A stretch of DNA of 15,388 nt, from positions 1 through 15,388 of the forward strand of contig JALSIO010000531.1 in NCBI GenBank assembly GCA_026989995.1, in the 5' to 3' direction. The position numbers were made by a program, and so were the translations under genes. Positions 1 through 7,349 of this stretch are shown here, in pieces; the first letter of the stretch is position 1, and each line of letters starts with the position of its first letter. Source of the DNA: Myxococcales bacterium (GTDB taxonomy: Bacteria; Myxococcota_A; UBA9160; JALSIO01). Under the pieces are notes generated by a model. The model made no database searches, was not told the origin of the DNA, and worked only from the letters and a program-made list of their open reading frames with translations.

Positions 1-14
1 GTGCCGATGTGCAC
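1..14 (-). CDS. possible start of next operon gene (5' fragment only)
   Basis: On the minus strand a GTG at 14-12 opens a frame reading V/M-H-I-G and then leaves the window. It lies 20 bp after the stop of the glycosyltransferase gene, in the same orientation, with a weak GGAA upstream. Many glycosyltransferases begin MHIG, which would suit the context, but four codons cannot identify a gene. This is a guess at a start site, based on spacing only. Confidence 0.2.
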
Positions 15-34
15 CTGTTCCGGGTGCCCGGCGG

Positions 35-1438
35 CTACCGGCCCGGGGGTGCGGGCTCCGAGGGCGGTGCGGAGGACGCGGTTCCCGACGCGCCGCGCGT
101 CGCCACGCTGCCCGGGGCCGGCTCCGCGGCCGGCTTCACCTCGTGGTCGGGGTAGACCCCGACGACCTCGGCGCCGCCCAGGTCGATCCCCGCCAGGGTG
201 GCCCGAATCTCGGCCTGGGCGGAGACCGACGAGATCAGCACCACGTCGGCGCGAAGCGCCGCGATGTCCTCGGGCGCCACCACGGGGAGCCCGAAGAGGC
301 ACTCCCCCTGGAGCGGCGGTGCCGAGTCGGCGATGGCGACGAGATCCGCCCGCGCGATCTCGGTGAGCCGGAAGAGGGTGGTGGTGTGCTCGCCGGCGCC
401 GAAGAGGACCACGCGCTTCCGCTGCGCCCGGAAGGCCTCCACCAGCTCCCGGATCCGCGGGCGCAGGTACTCGGGCCGGTAGAGGTGCCGGTAGTCGAAA
501 CCGCCCGCGGGGCGCTCCCGGCTCGGATCGAGGCGGCCCGCGGCCCGGCGCTCCCGCTCCCGCTGCGCCTCGAAGGCCCGCAGGCAGGGCTCCACCAACA
601 GTCGCGCCGCCGGCGTCCACAGCTCCGGCGCTTCGAGGAAGGCGAGGGCGGCGTCCTCGGCCACGTGGAGGAGCGAGGCACTCCGGACGAATCGGGGCAG
701 GACGTCCCGCTGCGCGGGTTCCTGCAGCAGCCCCAGCAGGTGGTGGATCTTGCGCCGGCGGCGCCGCGGGTCCGCCGACTCCCGGCGGCTCCAGGAATCG
801 AGGGAGAGCCGCCAGACCATCCCGGGGCCGCGGCTGTAGCAGAGCCCGTGGCGCAGCGCGAGGGTGTGCACGAGGAACCAGTCCGCGATCTCCTCGAGGG
901 GCAGGCGGTAGCCGCCGGCCGCGAGGAAGGCGTCCTTCCGCAACACGGCCGCGAAGCTCGGCAGGTACTCCCCGTGAAGGAGGGCGGCCAGCTCGTCGGG
1001 CGCGTAGTAGGCCTCGGATCGCGGGAGGGGAAGGGATTGCTCGCGCGTCTCGAGGTTGGGCTTGAGCCAGAGGTAGTCCGCCACGGCGAGTCCCGCCCGG
1101 GGGTGACGCTCGAGCAGGCGCACCGTGCGTTCGTAGAAGCCCGGAAGCGGGAGGTCGTCGGCGGCGGAGAAGTAGAGCAGGTCTCCCCGCGCCTCGCGTG
1201 CCGCGTCGTTGTAGGTCACGAGGGGACCGAGGTTGCAGCGGTTGCGGCGCCACCGGATGCGCGGGTCACGCCGTGCGAGCCGCTCGATCCGCTCCGGGCT
1301 GTCGTCCGTGGAGCCATCGTCGATGAGCAGGATCTCGTCGGGAGGGCGGCTCTGCGCCAGGTGGGCCGGGACCGCCTCCTCGAGCAGCGCTCCGTGATCG
1401 AGGTTCGCGATCACGACGGTGAGCCGCAGGCGCTCCAT
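35..1438 (-). CDS. family 2 glycosyltransferase with C-terminal Rossmann-like domain
   Basis: The protein has 467 residues. Residues 5-200 are a GT-A fold family 2 glycosyltransferase: an N-terminal beta-strand (LTVVIANL), the nucleotide-binding IDDGSTDDS at 39-47, an AADD motif at 92-95 as the DXD-like metal site, and an acidic EEIADWF near 182-188 where the catalytic base is usually found. Such enzymes transfer a sugar from a nucleotide donor to a glycan or lipid acceptor at the inner membrane. After a charged helical linker, residues 341-435 form a second module starting VVLFGAGEHT, which resembles the nucleotide-binding domain seen in sugar acyltransferases and dehydrogenases. The last 30 residues are Pro/Ala/Ser-rich and probably disordered. 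The ATG lies 2 nt after the E1-beta stop (TGA-CC-ATG) without a good Shine-Dalgarno, so translation is probably coupled. Donor and acceptor are unknown. Confidence 0.85.
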   Translation of the reverse strand: MERLRLTVVIANLDHGALLEEAVPAHLAQSRPPDEILLIDDGSTDDSPERIERLARRDPRIRWRRNRCNLGPLVTYNDAAREARGDLLYFSAADDLPLPGFYERTVRLLERHPRAGLAVADYLWLKPNLETREQSLPLPRSEAYYAPDELAALLHGEYLPSFAAVLRKDAFLAAGGYRLPLEEIADWFLVHTLALRHGLCYSRGPGMVWRLSLDSWSRRESADPRRRRRKIHHLLGLLQEPAQRDVLPRFVRSASLLHVAEDAALAFLEAPELWTPAARLLVEPCLRAFEAQRERERRAAGRLDPSRERPAGGFDYRHLYRPEYLRPRIRELVEAFRAQRKRVVLFGAGEHTTTLFRLTEIARADLVAIADSAPPLQGECLFGLPVVAPEDIAALRADVVLISSVSAQAEIRATLAGIDLGGAEVVGVYPDHEVKPAAEPAPGSVATRGASGTASSAPPSEPAPPGR

Positions 1439-1440
1439 GG

Positions 1441-2508
1441 TCAGAAGGGACCCGAGAAGCTCGCGTGGGGCACGTCTCCCGGAGTCCTCCGCCGGCAGCG
1501 CCGGAGCGCCTCCCGGCGCATGCTGCGATCCGCCGCTCCCACCAGATCGAGGACGGCGGCGGCGATGGTCTCCGGGGTGGGATAGAAGCCGGCGGAGAGG
1601 TGGGGCGAGGTGGCCGGGTAGCCCCGCGGCAAGCCGATCCGCACCGGTGGCGCCGCCAGGGCGCCGAGTGCGTGCTCCGTCACGGCGGCCACGACCTCGG
1701 CCGAGACGCCGAAGGCGGTCCAAGCCGTGTCGAGCACGCACAGGCGGCGCGTGCGTCGCACCGAGCCGAGCAGGGTCGGGAGGTCGAGGCTGCTCGCGCA
1801 GCGGAGGTCGACCACCTCGAGCTCGATGCCGAGGGGCGAGAGCCGTTCGGCCACCTCGAGCGCCTCGACCACCATGTACGAGAAGGCCGCGAGCGTGGCG
1901 TCGCGCCCCGCCCGACGGATCCGCGCGCCCCGGAGCGGCAGCGCCTCCGGCGCGGTCGGAATGGGCTCCTCGAGGCCGTAGAGCCATCGGTGCTCCACGA
2001 CCACCACGGGGTCCGGGTCCTCGATGGCGGCGAGCAGCATGCCGCGCGCGTCCGCCGGCGTGGCCGGGAGCACGACCTCGAGCCCGGGAACGTGGGCGAG
2101 CAGCGCCTGCAGGCTCTGCGAGTGCTGCGGGCCCTGGCCCCACCCGCGCCCCACGATGGCCCGGACGGTGAGCGGCACGGAGAAACGCCCGCCGAACATG
2201 TAGCGCCACTTGGCGGCGTTGTTGAGGAGCTGGTCGAGGGCGAGGAGGAGGAAGTCCATCCGCTGGTGGACCATCACGGGACGGAGCCCCGCGAGCGCCG
2301 CGCCGATGGCGACGCCGGTCATCGCCCCTTCGGAGATGGGCATGTCCTGCACCCGGTCGGCGCCGAATCGTTCCCGCAGACCGCGGGTCGTCCCGAAGAT
2401 CGCCCCGGGGTCGGGAACGCCCTCTCCCACGACGAAGACGGCCGGATCCCGCTCCATGGCCGTGGCGAGGGCCTCGGCGAGGGCGTTGGCGTAGCTCCGC
2501 CGGCTCAT
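1441..2508 (-). CDS. 2-oxoacid dehydrogenase-type E1 component, beta subunit
   Basis: The protein has 355 residues, close to the usual length of PDH/BCKDH E1-beta chains. It has the expected landmarks: MPISEGAMTG at 56-65, with Glu60 in the position of the ThDP-activating glutamate; the GQGPQHSQSL block at 124-133; PGLEVVLPATPADARG at 141-156; and a C-terminal transketolase domain with VVDLRCASSLD near 232-242. E1-beta pairs with E1-alpha in an alpha2beta2 tetramer that binds thiamine diphosphate at the interface and decarboxylates a 2-oxoacid. The ATG follows the E1-alpha stop by 7 nt, with GAGG about 5 nt upstream. No lipoyl E2 or E3 gene is in the window, so a complete dehydrogenase complex is not supported here. 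The flanking sugar genes suggest a dedicated ThDP reaction in glycan precursor synthesis, which is inference. The C-terminal tail is basic and not recognisable. Confidence 0.88.
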   Translation of the reverse strand: MSRRSYANALAEALATAMERDPAVFVVGEGVPDPGAIFGTTRGLRERFGADRVQDMPISEGAMTGVAIGAALAGLRPVMVHQRMDFLLLALDQLLNNAAKWRYMFGGRFSVPLTVRAIVGRGWGQGPQHSQSLQALLAHVPGLEVVLPATPADARGMLLAAIEDPDPVVVVEHRWLYGLEEPIPTAPEALPLRGARIRRAGRDATLAAFSYMVVEALEVAERLSPLGIELEVVDLRCASSLDLPTLLGSVRRTRRLCVLDTAWTAFGVSAEVVAAVTEHALGALAAPPVRIGLPRGYPATSPHLSAGFYPTPETIAAAVLDLVGAADRSMRREALRRCRRRTPGDVPHASFSGPF

Positions 2509-2515
2509 CGCGGCC

Positions 2516-3478
2516 TCAGGCGGCACGGAGGCCGGTCCCAGGCGGCTCGGGCGGTGGCACCGGCGACGCCTCGGCAAAGGCGAAGGCTTCCTCCACGGCG
2601 GCCGCCACCTCCTCCTCCACCGCCTCGAAGAACTCCGGGTCGGCTGCCCGGCGACCGAGCAGCTCGGCCCGGGCCCGCGCGAGCGGGCAGTTGCGCCGCA
2701 TCGCCTCGAACTCCGAGGTCGGCCGAAGCCCGAGGGGCTCGTCCGAGCCGGGCCCGCAGTGCTCCGTGAGGCGGGTGGTGCGGAGCTCGAGGAAGGCCGG
2801 CCCCCCTCCCGCGCGCGCGCGGTCCACCAGCTCCCGGGCGGCCTCCCGGACCCCGAAGACGTCGTTGCCGTCGGCTTCCCGCGCCGCGAGGCCGTGGGCT
2901 CGCGCGACGTCGGCGAGGCGCCGCTCCGGCTGCCGCTCCCGGAGGGGTGTGTTCACCGCCCAGCCGTTGTTCTCGCAGGCGAAGAGCACGGGCAGACGGC
3001 GAAGGGCCGCGAAGTTCATCGACTCGTGCACCACCCCTTCCTCGAAACAACCGTCGCCGAAGAAGCACACGGCGACGCCGTGGCCCCCACGCATGGACTC
3101 GGCGAGCGCCACCCCGACCGCGAGCGGGACGGTGCCGCCCACGATGGGGGTCGACGCCACGAAGCCCGCGGCCGGGTCGGTGAGGTGCATCGAACCTCCC
3201 CGACCGCCCGAGCAGCCGCTCGCCCGCCCGTAGAGCTCGGCCACGAGCCGCCCCGGGTGGCCGCCGAGGGCGAGGTAGTGGCCGTGGGCCCGGTGGGCGC
3301 CGAAGACCCGGTCGCCGGGGCGAAGCGCCGAGCAGACGCCCACCGCGCAGGCCTCCTGCCCGATGCACAGGTGCATCGGGCAGCGCATCTCCTGCTCGGG
3401 GTAGCGCCGGGCCAGCGCCTCCTCGAGGCGGCGGATCAGGAGCATCGAGCGGTAGAGAGCCCGGTCGTCTGCGGTCAA
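2516..3478 (-). CDS. 2-oxoacid dehydrogenase-type E1 component, alpha subunit (TTG start)
   Basis: The protein has 320 residues from a TTG start. Family signatures are clear: LYRSMLLIRRLEE at the N-terminus, HRAHGHYLALGG at 62-73, GGRGGSMHL at 91-99, and the ThDP/Mg motif GDG at 141-143 ending 30 residues later in ENN at 169-171, with MNFAAL between. This is the ThDP-binding subunit that decarboxylates 2-oxoacids with E1-beta. The TTG is preferred over the ATG at 3445 because it restores the standard family N-terminus (LTADDRALYRSM). It also overlaps the upstream gene's stop in a TTGA, has GGGG at a suitable distance, and so implies translational coupling. ATG 3445 would cut into the first conserved helix. 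The substrate cannot be read from sequence. Acetoin/pyruvate-type E1 is a close alternative name. Confidence 0.87.
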   Translation of the reverse strand: MTADDRALYRSMLLIRRLEEALARRYPEQEMRCPMHLCIGQEACAVGVCSALRPGDRVFGAHRAHGHYLALGGHPGRLVAELYGRASGCSGGRGGSMHLTDPAAGFVASTPIVGGTVPLAVGVALAESMRGGHGVAVCFFGDGCFEEGVVHESMNFAALRRLPVLFACENNGWAVNTPLRERQPERRLADVARAHGLAAREADGNDVFGVREAARELVDRARAGGGPAFLELRTTRLTEHCGPGSDEPLGLRPTSEFEAMRRNCPLARARAELLGRRAADPEFFEAVEEEVAAAVEEAFAFAEASPVPPPEPPGTGLRAA

Positions 3479-5010
3479 TCCGAACCCCAGCGCAGCAGGG
3501 TGCTCAGGTACTTGAAGAGCTTCACCGGGCCCACCGGCTCCCGGTTGCAGACCACCTGGACGGCGAGGGCCGCCGCGGCACCGCCGACGAAGGCGGCGAG
3601 CTCGGTGGGCATCCCGCCCCGAAGGCAGAGCGAGGCCAGGGAGAGGAAGGCGTCTCCGGCTCCGATCCGGTCCACGACGGAGGTGGACAGGGCGGGCACG
3701 TGGGTCACTTCGTCGCGGGCGCGGTCGAGAACCCGGAGTCCTTCGGTGCCGAGGGTCGTGGCCACGGCCCGGGAGCCGAGCTTCGATCCGATCCGTTCGG
3801 CGAGGACGTCGACCGGGTCCGAGCGGTTGTGGGCGGCGAGCCGGAGCTCGGGTTCGTTCAGGGAGACGAAGTCCACGCGGGGGTAGCGGTGGATGGTGTG
3901 GTAGCCGCGGTTCCCGCTGTTGATCTGGGTGTTGACGGCGAGGTAGGGGCTCGCGTCGCAGAGCGCGTCGACCATCCGCGGGCCCACGAAGCCGTTTCCG
4001 AAATCCGGCACCACCACCAGGTCGAAGCGGCCCGCCTCGCCGGCGAGGTAGCGCGCGGCATCGGCGTCCTGGGCGGGATCGCCGTCGTCGCCCTCCCGGA
4101 GGTAGATCTCGAAGAGCTTGTTCAGGTCGCCGTCCACGAAGCGCCGCTTGACGAGCGTGCTGTTGCGCCGGGAGTAGAAGAAACGCGGCTCCACGCCCGG
4201 GAGCAGCCGCTCGCGCACGAAACCCTCGTGGCTTCCGAGCGCGCCGAGGCCCGTGGCCAGGGTGACCGATCCGGCGAAGGAGGCGAGGTGGTTGGCCACC
4301 GCCACGGCCCCCCCGGCGAAGCGCTCCGCGGCGTTCAGGCGGACGGCAAGGCCGTAGCCCTTGCCGGGCTGCCCGAGCGGCGTGGTGTAGTGGTACTCGT
4401 CGATGATGGTGTCTCCGACGACGAGCACCCGCAGCCGGCGCAGGGCCCGGAGCTGCTCGATGATGCGGGCGGCGCCGTAGCGGCGCTGCATGCCTTCGAG
4501 GAAGTGGCGGGTTCGGGGCGGGAAGATGCCGAAGTGCTCGTTCAGCAGCCGGGTCGAGCTGAATGCGATCTCGTCGGTGAAGACGATGCGGCCTCCGACC
4601 GCCTCCACCGCTTCCCGCTCCCGCTCGATGTTGCCGGTGAGATCGGCGGCGGGGTCGCGGTAGTCGCTTCCCTTCGCGTAGACGTCCGGCCGGACGGCCT
4701 CGATCACCTCCACACCGGTGGGGCCGTGGTGGACGGCCACCGCGTCGACGCAGGCGAGGGAGGCCAGGCATTCGGCTCGCATCTCCTGGCAGAAGACGGG
4801 GCGCCCGGGTCCCTTGTTCACGTGGCCGTCGGCCGTGATGCTGACGAAGAGGACGTCTCCCTCGCGGCGCGCGCGCTTGAGGTGGCGGATGTGACCCATG
4901 TGGAGGAGGTCGAAGGTGCCGTGGCAGAGCACGATGCGCCGACCCGCGCGGCGCGCCTCGAGGGCGAGGTCTCCGAGACCCTCGACCGTGGTGATGATGG
5001 CGTCGGGCAC
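3475..5010 (-). CDS. fused nucleotidylyltransferase / PfkB sugar kinase, reversed HldE order
   Basis: The protein has 511 residues. Residues 24-160 are a cytidylyltransferase-like domain: HGTFDLLHMGH at 30-40 with the HxGH signature, YAKGSDYRD at 111-119, and an SSTRLL motif at 151-156. Residues 193-500 are a PfkB/ribokinase domain: VVGDTIIDEY at 197-206, GGAVAVANHL at 233-242, TLGTEG at 419-424, and the catalytic/anion-hole DRIGAGDAF at 447-455. HldE (RfaE) of E. coli joins the same two activities, phosphorylation of a heptose 7-phosphate at C1 and its conversion to ADP-heptose, but with the kinase first. Here the order is reversed. It therefore probably phosphorylates and activates a heptose-like sugar, though the sugar and nucleotide are not proven. 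The GTG start has GGGGGA 5 nt upstream. It follows the radical SAM gene by 12 nt and overlaps the start of E1-alpha. Confidence 0.85.
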   Translation of the reverse strand: MPDAIITTVEGLGDLALEARRAGRRIVLCHGTFDLLHMGHIRHLKRARREGDVLFVSITADGHVNKGPGRPVFCQEMRAECLASLACVDAVAVHHGPTGVEVIEAVRPDVYAKGSDYRDPAADLTGNIEREREAVEAVGGRIVFTDEIAFSSTRLLNEHFGIFPPRTRHFLEGMQRRYGAARIIEQLRALRRLRVLVVGDTIIDEYHYTTPLGQPGKGYGLAVRLNAAERFAGGAVAVANHLASFAGSVTLATGLGALGSHEGFVRERLLPGVEPRFFYSRRNSTLVKRRFVDGDLNKLFEIYLREGDDGDPAQDADAARYLAGEAGRFDLVVVPDFGNGFVGPRMVDALCDASPYLAVNTQINSGNRGYHTIHRYPRVDFVSLNEPELRLAAHNRSDPVDVLAERIGSKLGSRAVATTLGTEGLRVLDRARDEVTHVPALSTSVVDRIGAGDAFLSLASLCLRGGMPTELAAFVGGAAAALAVQVVCNREPVGPVKLFKYLSTLLRWGSD

Positions 5011-5022
5011 GCTTCCCCCGGA

Positions 5023-6126
5023 TCAGATGAAGTTGACGTGCGGCACCGGATCCCGGCGGAGCCGATCGAGGTAGCGGTTGACCTTGTCCATGCGGCAGTT
5101 GCGGCGACAGGTGCCGAGGTCGAGCTCCTTGCGGACGTAGAGCCAGTTGGCGCGCCGGCCCTCACCCTCCCAGATCTCCCGGAAGGAGTGCTCGAGGAGG
5201 TTGCCGAGGCGGAAGCGGGGGTTCAGGAGGTGGGCCTGGCAGCTGTAGACGGAGCCGTCGGCCATCACGCTCGCGGCAAAGAAGGGCGTGGCGCCGCAGA
5301 CGGGGTAGCGGGCGGAGGCATCCTCGAGGTAGTGGCGCAGGGTCCGCTCCCGGAAGATCACGTGGAAGCGATCGGTGGAGAGCGGTCTCAGCCGCGTTCC
5401 GAGGTCGGCGTAACGGCGGTAGTCGAGGTCGCGGTAGCGGCGCGTGAGCCCGGCCGGGTTGTGCGTATAGGGCTTGACCACCAGGTAGTCGATGCCGAGC
5501 TCGTCCCGGCAGAGGCGGGCGAGATCCTCGATCTCCTCCGCGTTCTCCGGGAGGAGCAGGCACTGGGCCCCGAGGGTGCAGTCCGCCTTCGTCACTTCTC
5601 GGTGTCGAACCGCCCGGCGCAGATTCTCGATCACGCGGTCGAAATCGCGGGCCTCGGTCTGGTGGATGCGCGCGTAGGTCTCGCGGCTGCCGGCGTTCAG
5701 GGAGACCTTGATCCAGGTGGTGGCGGCGAGGGCCTCCTCGAGGAAGCGATCGGTGAGGGCGACGCCATTGGTGGTGAAGGCCACGTCGAGGCCGGCGGCG
5801 GCGGCGCGGGCGGCGATGGTTCCGATCCGGGGGTGGAGGAGGGGCTCTCCCTCACCGGCGAACATCACCGAGCGCACGCCGAGTCCGGCCATCTCGGCCA
5901 GGCGCTCGCAGAGGACGTCCTCGGGCAGGCGGCGCTTCACGTATCCGATGTAGTCGACGCTGCAGAAGGTGCACCGGTGGTTGCAGGCGCCCACGGGCGC
6001 GACCTCCACGTAGATCGGATAGATGCGCCGGACCCGCTCCCAGTCGTCTCCGGCGGCCTGCCACGCGGCCACCCGCTCCGGGTGGTACATGAGCTTGTGG
6101 CCATCGATGGCAAAGGGATCGCCCAC
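5023..6126 (-). CDS. radical SAM protein with a single SPASM/twitch-like auxiliary cluster site
   Basis: The protein has 367 residues. C48-NHR-C52-TF-C55 is the CX3CX2C signature that holds the SAM-cleaving 4Fe-4S cluster. GEGEPLL at 91-97 is the GGE-type SAM-binding motif, and TTNGVAL at 118-124 belongs to the same barrel. Near the C-terminus C277-x13-G-x4-C296 matches the start of a SPASM/twitch domain, but only C340 and C344 follow. That gives four cysteines, enough for one auxiliary cluster rather than two. Such proteins include sugar and aminoglycoside dehydrogenases or epimerases, peptide-modifying enzymes and many unassigned members of glycan clusters. The GTG start at 6126 has a strong SD (GGAGGA) 4-5 nt away, so it is preferred over the ATG at codon 13. 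Expression is probably shared with the downstream kinase gene, 12 nt away. The reaction is unknown. Confidence 0.85.
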   Translation of the reverse strand: MGDPFAIDGHKLMYHPERVAAWQAAGDDWERVRRIYPIYVEVAPVGACNHRCTFCSVDYIGYVKRRLPEDVLCERLAEMAGLGVRSVMFAGEGEPLLHPRIGTIAARAAAAGLDVAFTTNGVALTDRFLEEALAATTWIKVSLNAGSRETYARIHQTEARDFDRVIENLRRAVRHREVTKADCTLGAQCLLLPENAEEIEDLARLCRDELGIDYLVVKPYTHNPAGLTRRYRDLDYRRYADLGTRLRPLSTDRFHVIFRERTLRHYLEDASARYPVCGATPFFAASVMADGSVYSCQAHLLNPRFRLGNLLEHSFREIWEGEGRRANWLYVRKELDLGTCRRNCRMDKVNRYLDRLRRDPVPHVNFI

Positions 6127-6157
6127 GAATCCTCCCCTCCTCCCGCGGTCCGGGGGC

Positions 6158-6182
6158 GTCCGGCACGGGGGCCTCGCCGGAC
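6158..6182. promoter_or_regulatory. 7-bp inverted repeat in the leader of the radical SAM gene
   Basis: GTCCGGC (6158-6164) and GCCGGAC (6176-6182) form a perfect 7-bp stem around an 11-nt loop. It lies in the 128-bp gap between the alcohol dehydrogenase stop and the radical SAM start. There is no T-run on either side, so it could be a weak terminator, an mRNA-stabilising hairpin or chance in GC-rich DNA. No promoter boxes were recognised in the gap. Confidence 0.3.
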
Positions 6183-6254
6183 CGGATCGGTTGCCGGGGT
6201 GGAGACTTGAGCAGTTTCTGGGAGGAAGGCCCCGACCGCGGAGGCCCGGGGGGA

Positions 6255-7349
6255 TCAGGCCCCGTCTGCGCGGGCCGGGGCCGGGTCCCCGGAAAGGCGG
6301 AGGAGGGCCCGGGGGATCCGGCCGGCCTCGAGGTCGGCGAGCGCCTCGTTGATCGCGGAGAGGGGATAGGGGGCCGTCACCAGGCGCTCGAGCGGGAGGC
6401 CGGCGCCCGTGTAGAGCTCCGCGAGCTCCGGGATCTCCCGCTCGGCGTCGCCGTCCCCTCCCCAGGTTCCGAGCAGGCGCCGTCCTTCCAGGAGCAGAAA
6501 GGGGTCGATCTCGAGGTGTTCGCCGTGGGGGGGGTGGCTGGCGAAGGCGCAGACACCACCCCGCGGCCGGACCGACCGGAAGGCCGCCTCGATGCCCCGG
6601 GCGCTTCCGGTGGCCTCGGCGGCGAAGTCGAGTCCCCGGGAGCCGGTGACGGCCTCGATCTGCTCCGCGATCGGCCCCGCGGCCGGGTCGAGGACGTGGG
6701 TGGCGCCGAGGGCGCGGGCGAGTTCGCGTTTGCCGGGTTCGGGGTCGACGCCGATGAGCGGGCGGCAGCCGGCGAGCCGCGCCGCGAGCAGGGCCGAGAG
6801 CCCGACCCCTCCGAGCCCGAAGACGGCCAGGCTCTGGCCGGGGCGGGGCCGGAGCAGATTGCGCACGAGGCCGCTGCCCGTGAGCAGGGCGCAGCCGAAA
6901 AGGGGCGTGATCTCCGGGGGAAGGCCGGGCGGGCAGGGCACGCAGCGGCTTTCGGCCACCACCGTGAGGTCGCTCCACGTGGTGACCCTTCCGGAGCGGA
7001 TCGCGGTGCCCCGGTACCGGTAGCAGGCCCCCGGCGGGTCGGCCCCGCGGCAGCGCAGCCAGGTGAGGACGACGCGGTCGCCCGGGGCCACCCGGGTCAC
7101 GCCTGGCCCCACGTCGACCACGGTGCCCGTGCCCTCGTGGCCGAGGAGATGGGGGAGGTGGGGGTCCCGGCCCCGCTGCCCCCGCGCCTCGAGGAGCTGG
7201 CTGCGACACACGCCCGCGTGGCTCACCCGGACCCGGACCTGGCCCGGGCCGGGCGGGGGCACCTCGAGCGCCTCGGCCACGACGAGGGGGCGCCCCGGCT
7301 CCCAGAGGATCGCCCCGCGGCAGGTGAGCGTGGGGCCGCCGGGGCTCAT
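6255..7349 (-). CDS. zinc-type medium-chain alcohol dehydrogenase
   Basis: The protein has 364 residues, normal for MDR family dehydrogenases. Catalytic zinc ligands are visible as Cys48 in AGVCRSQ, His71-Glu72 in LLGHEGTG, and Cys153 in FGCALLTG. The Rossmann fold follows with GLGGVG at 178-183 and the acidic VDPE at 201-204, which favours NAD over NADP. The structural zinc lobe is not intact: residues 95-125 contain only two cysteines (C100, C109) where the classic lobe has four closely spaced ones. The enzyme would oxidise an alcohol or reduce an aldehyde or ketone, plausibly on a sugar intermediate given its neighbours. Its ATG overlaps the methyltransferase stop as ATGA, so the two are probably translationally coupled. 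The substrate is not predictable. Confidence 0.87.
   Translation of the reverse strand: MSPGGPTLTCRGAILWEPGRPLVVAEALEVPPPGPGQVRVRVSHAGVCRSQLLEARGQRGRDPHLPHLLGHEGTGTVVDVGPGVTRVAPGDRVVLTWLRCRGADPPGACYRYRGTAIRSGRVTTWSDLTVVAESRCVPCPPGLPPEITPLFGCALLTGSGLVRNLLRPRPGQSLAVFGLGGVGLSALLAARLAGCRPLIGVDPEPGKRELARALGATHVLDPAAGPIAEQIEAVTGSRGLDFAAEATGSARGIEAAFRSVRPRGGVCAFASHPPHGEHLEIDPFLLLEGRRLLGTWGGDGDAEREIPELAELYTGAGLPLERLVTAPYPLSAINEALADLEAGRIPRALLRLSGDPAPARADGA

Noticed and set aside
3700-6210. Very long plus-strand open frame (836 codons) across the kinase and radical SAM genes
   Set aside because: It is antisense to genes with intact family motifs; the Val/Glu/Gly/Ala-rich product without domains is typical of GC-driven shadow frames.
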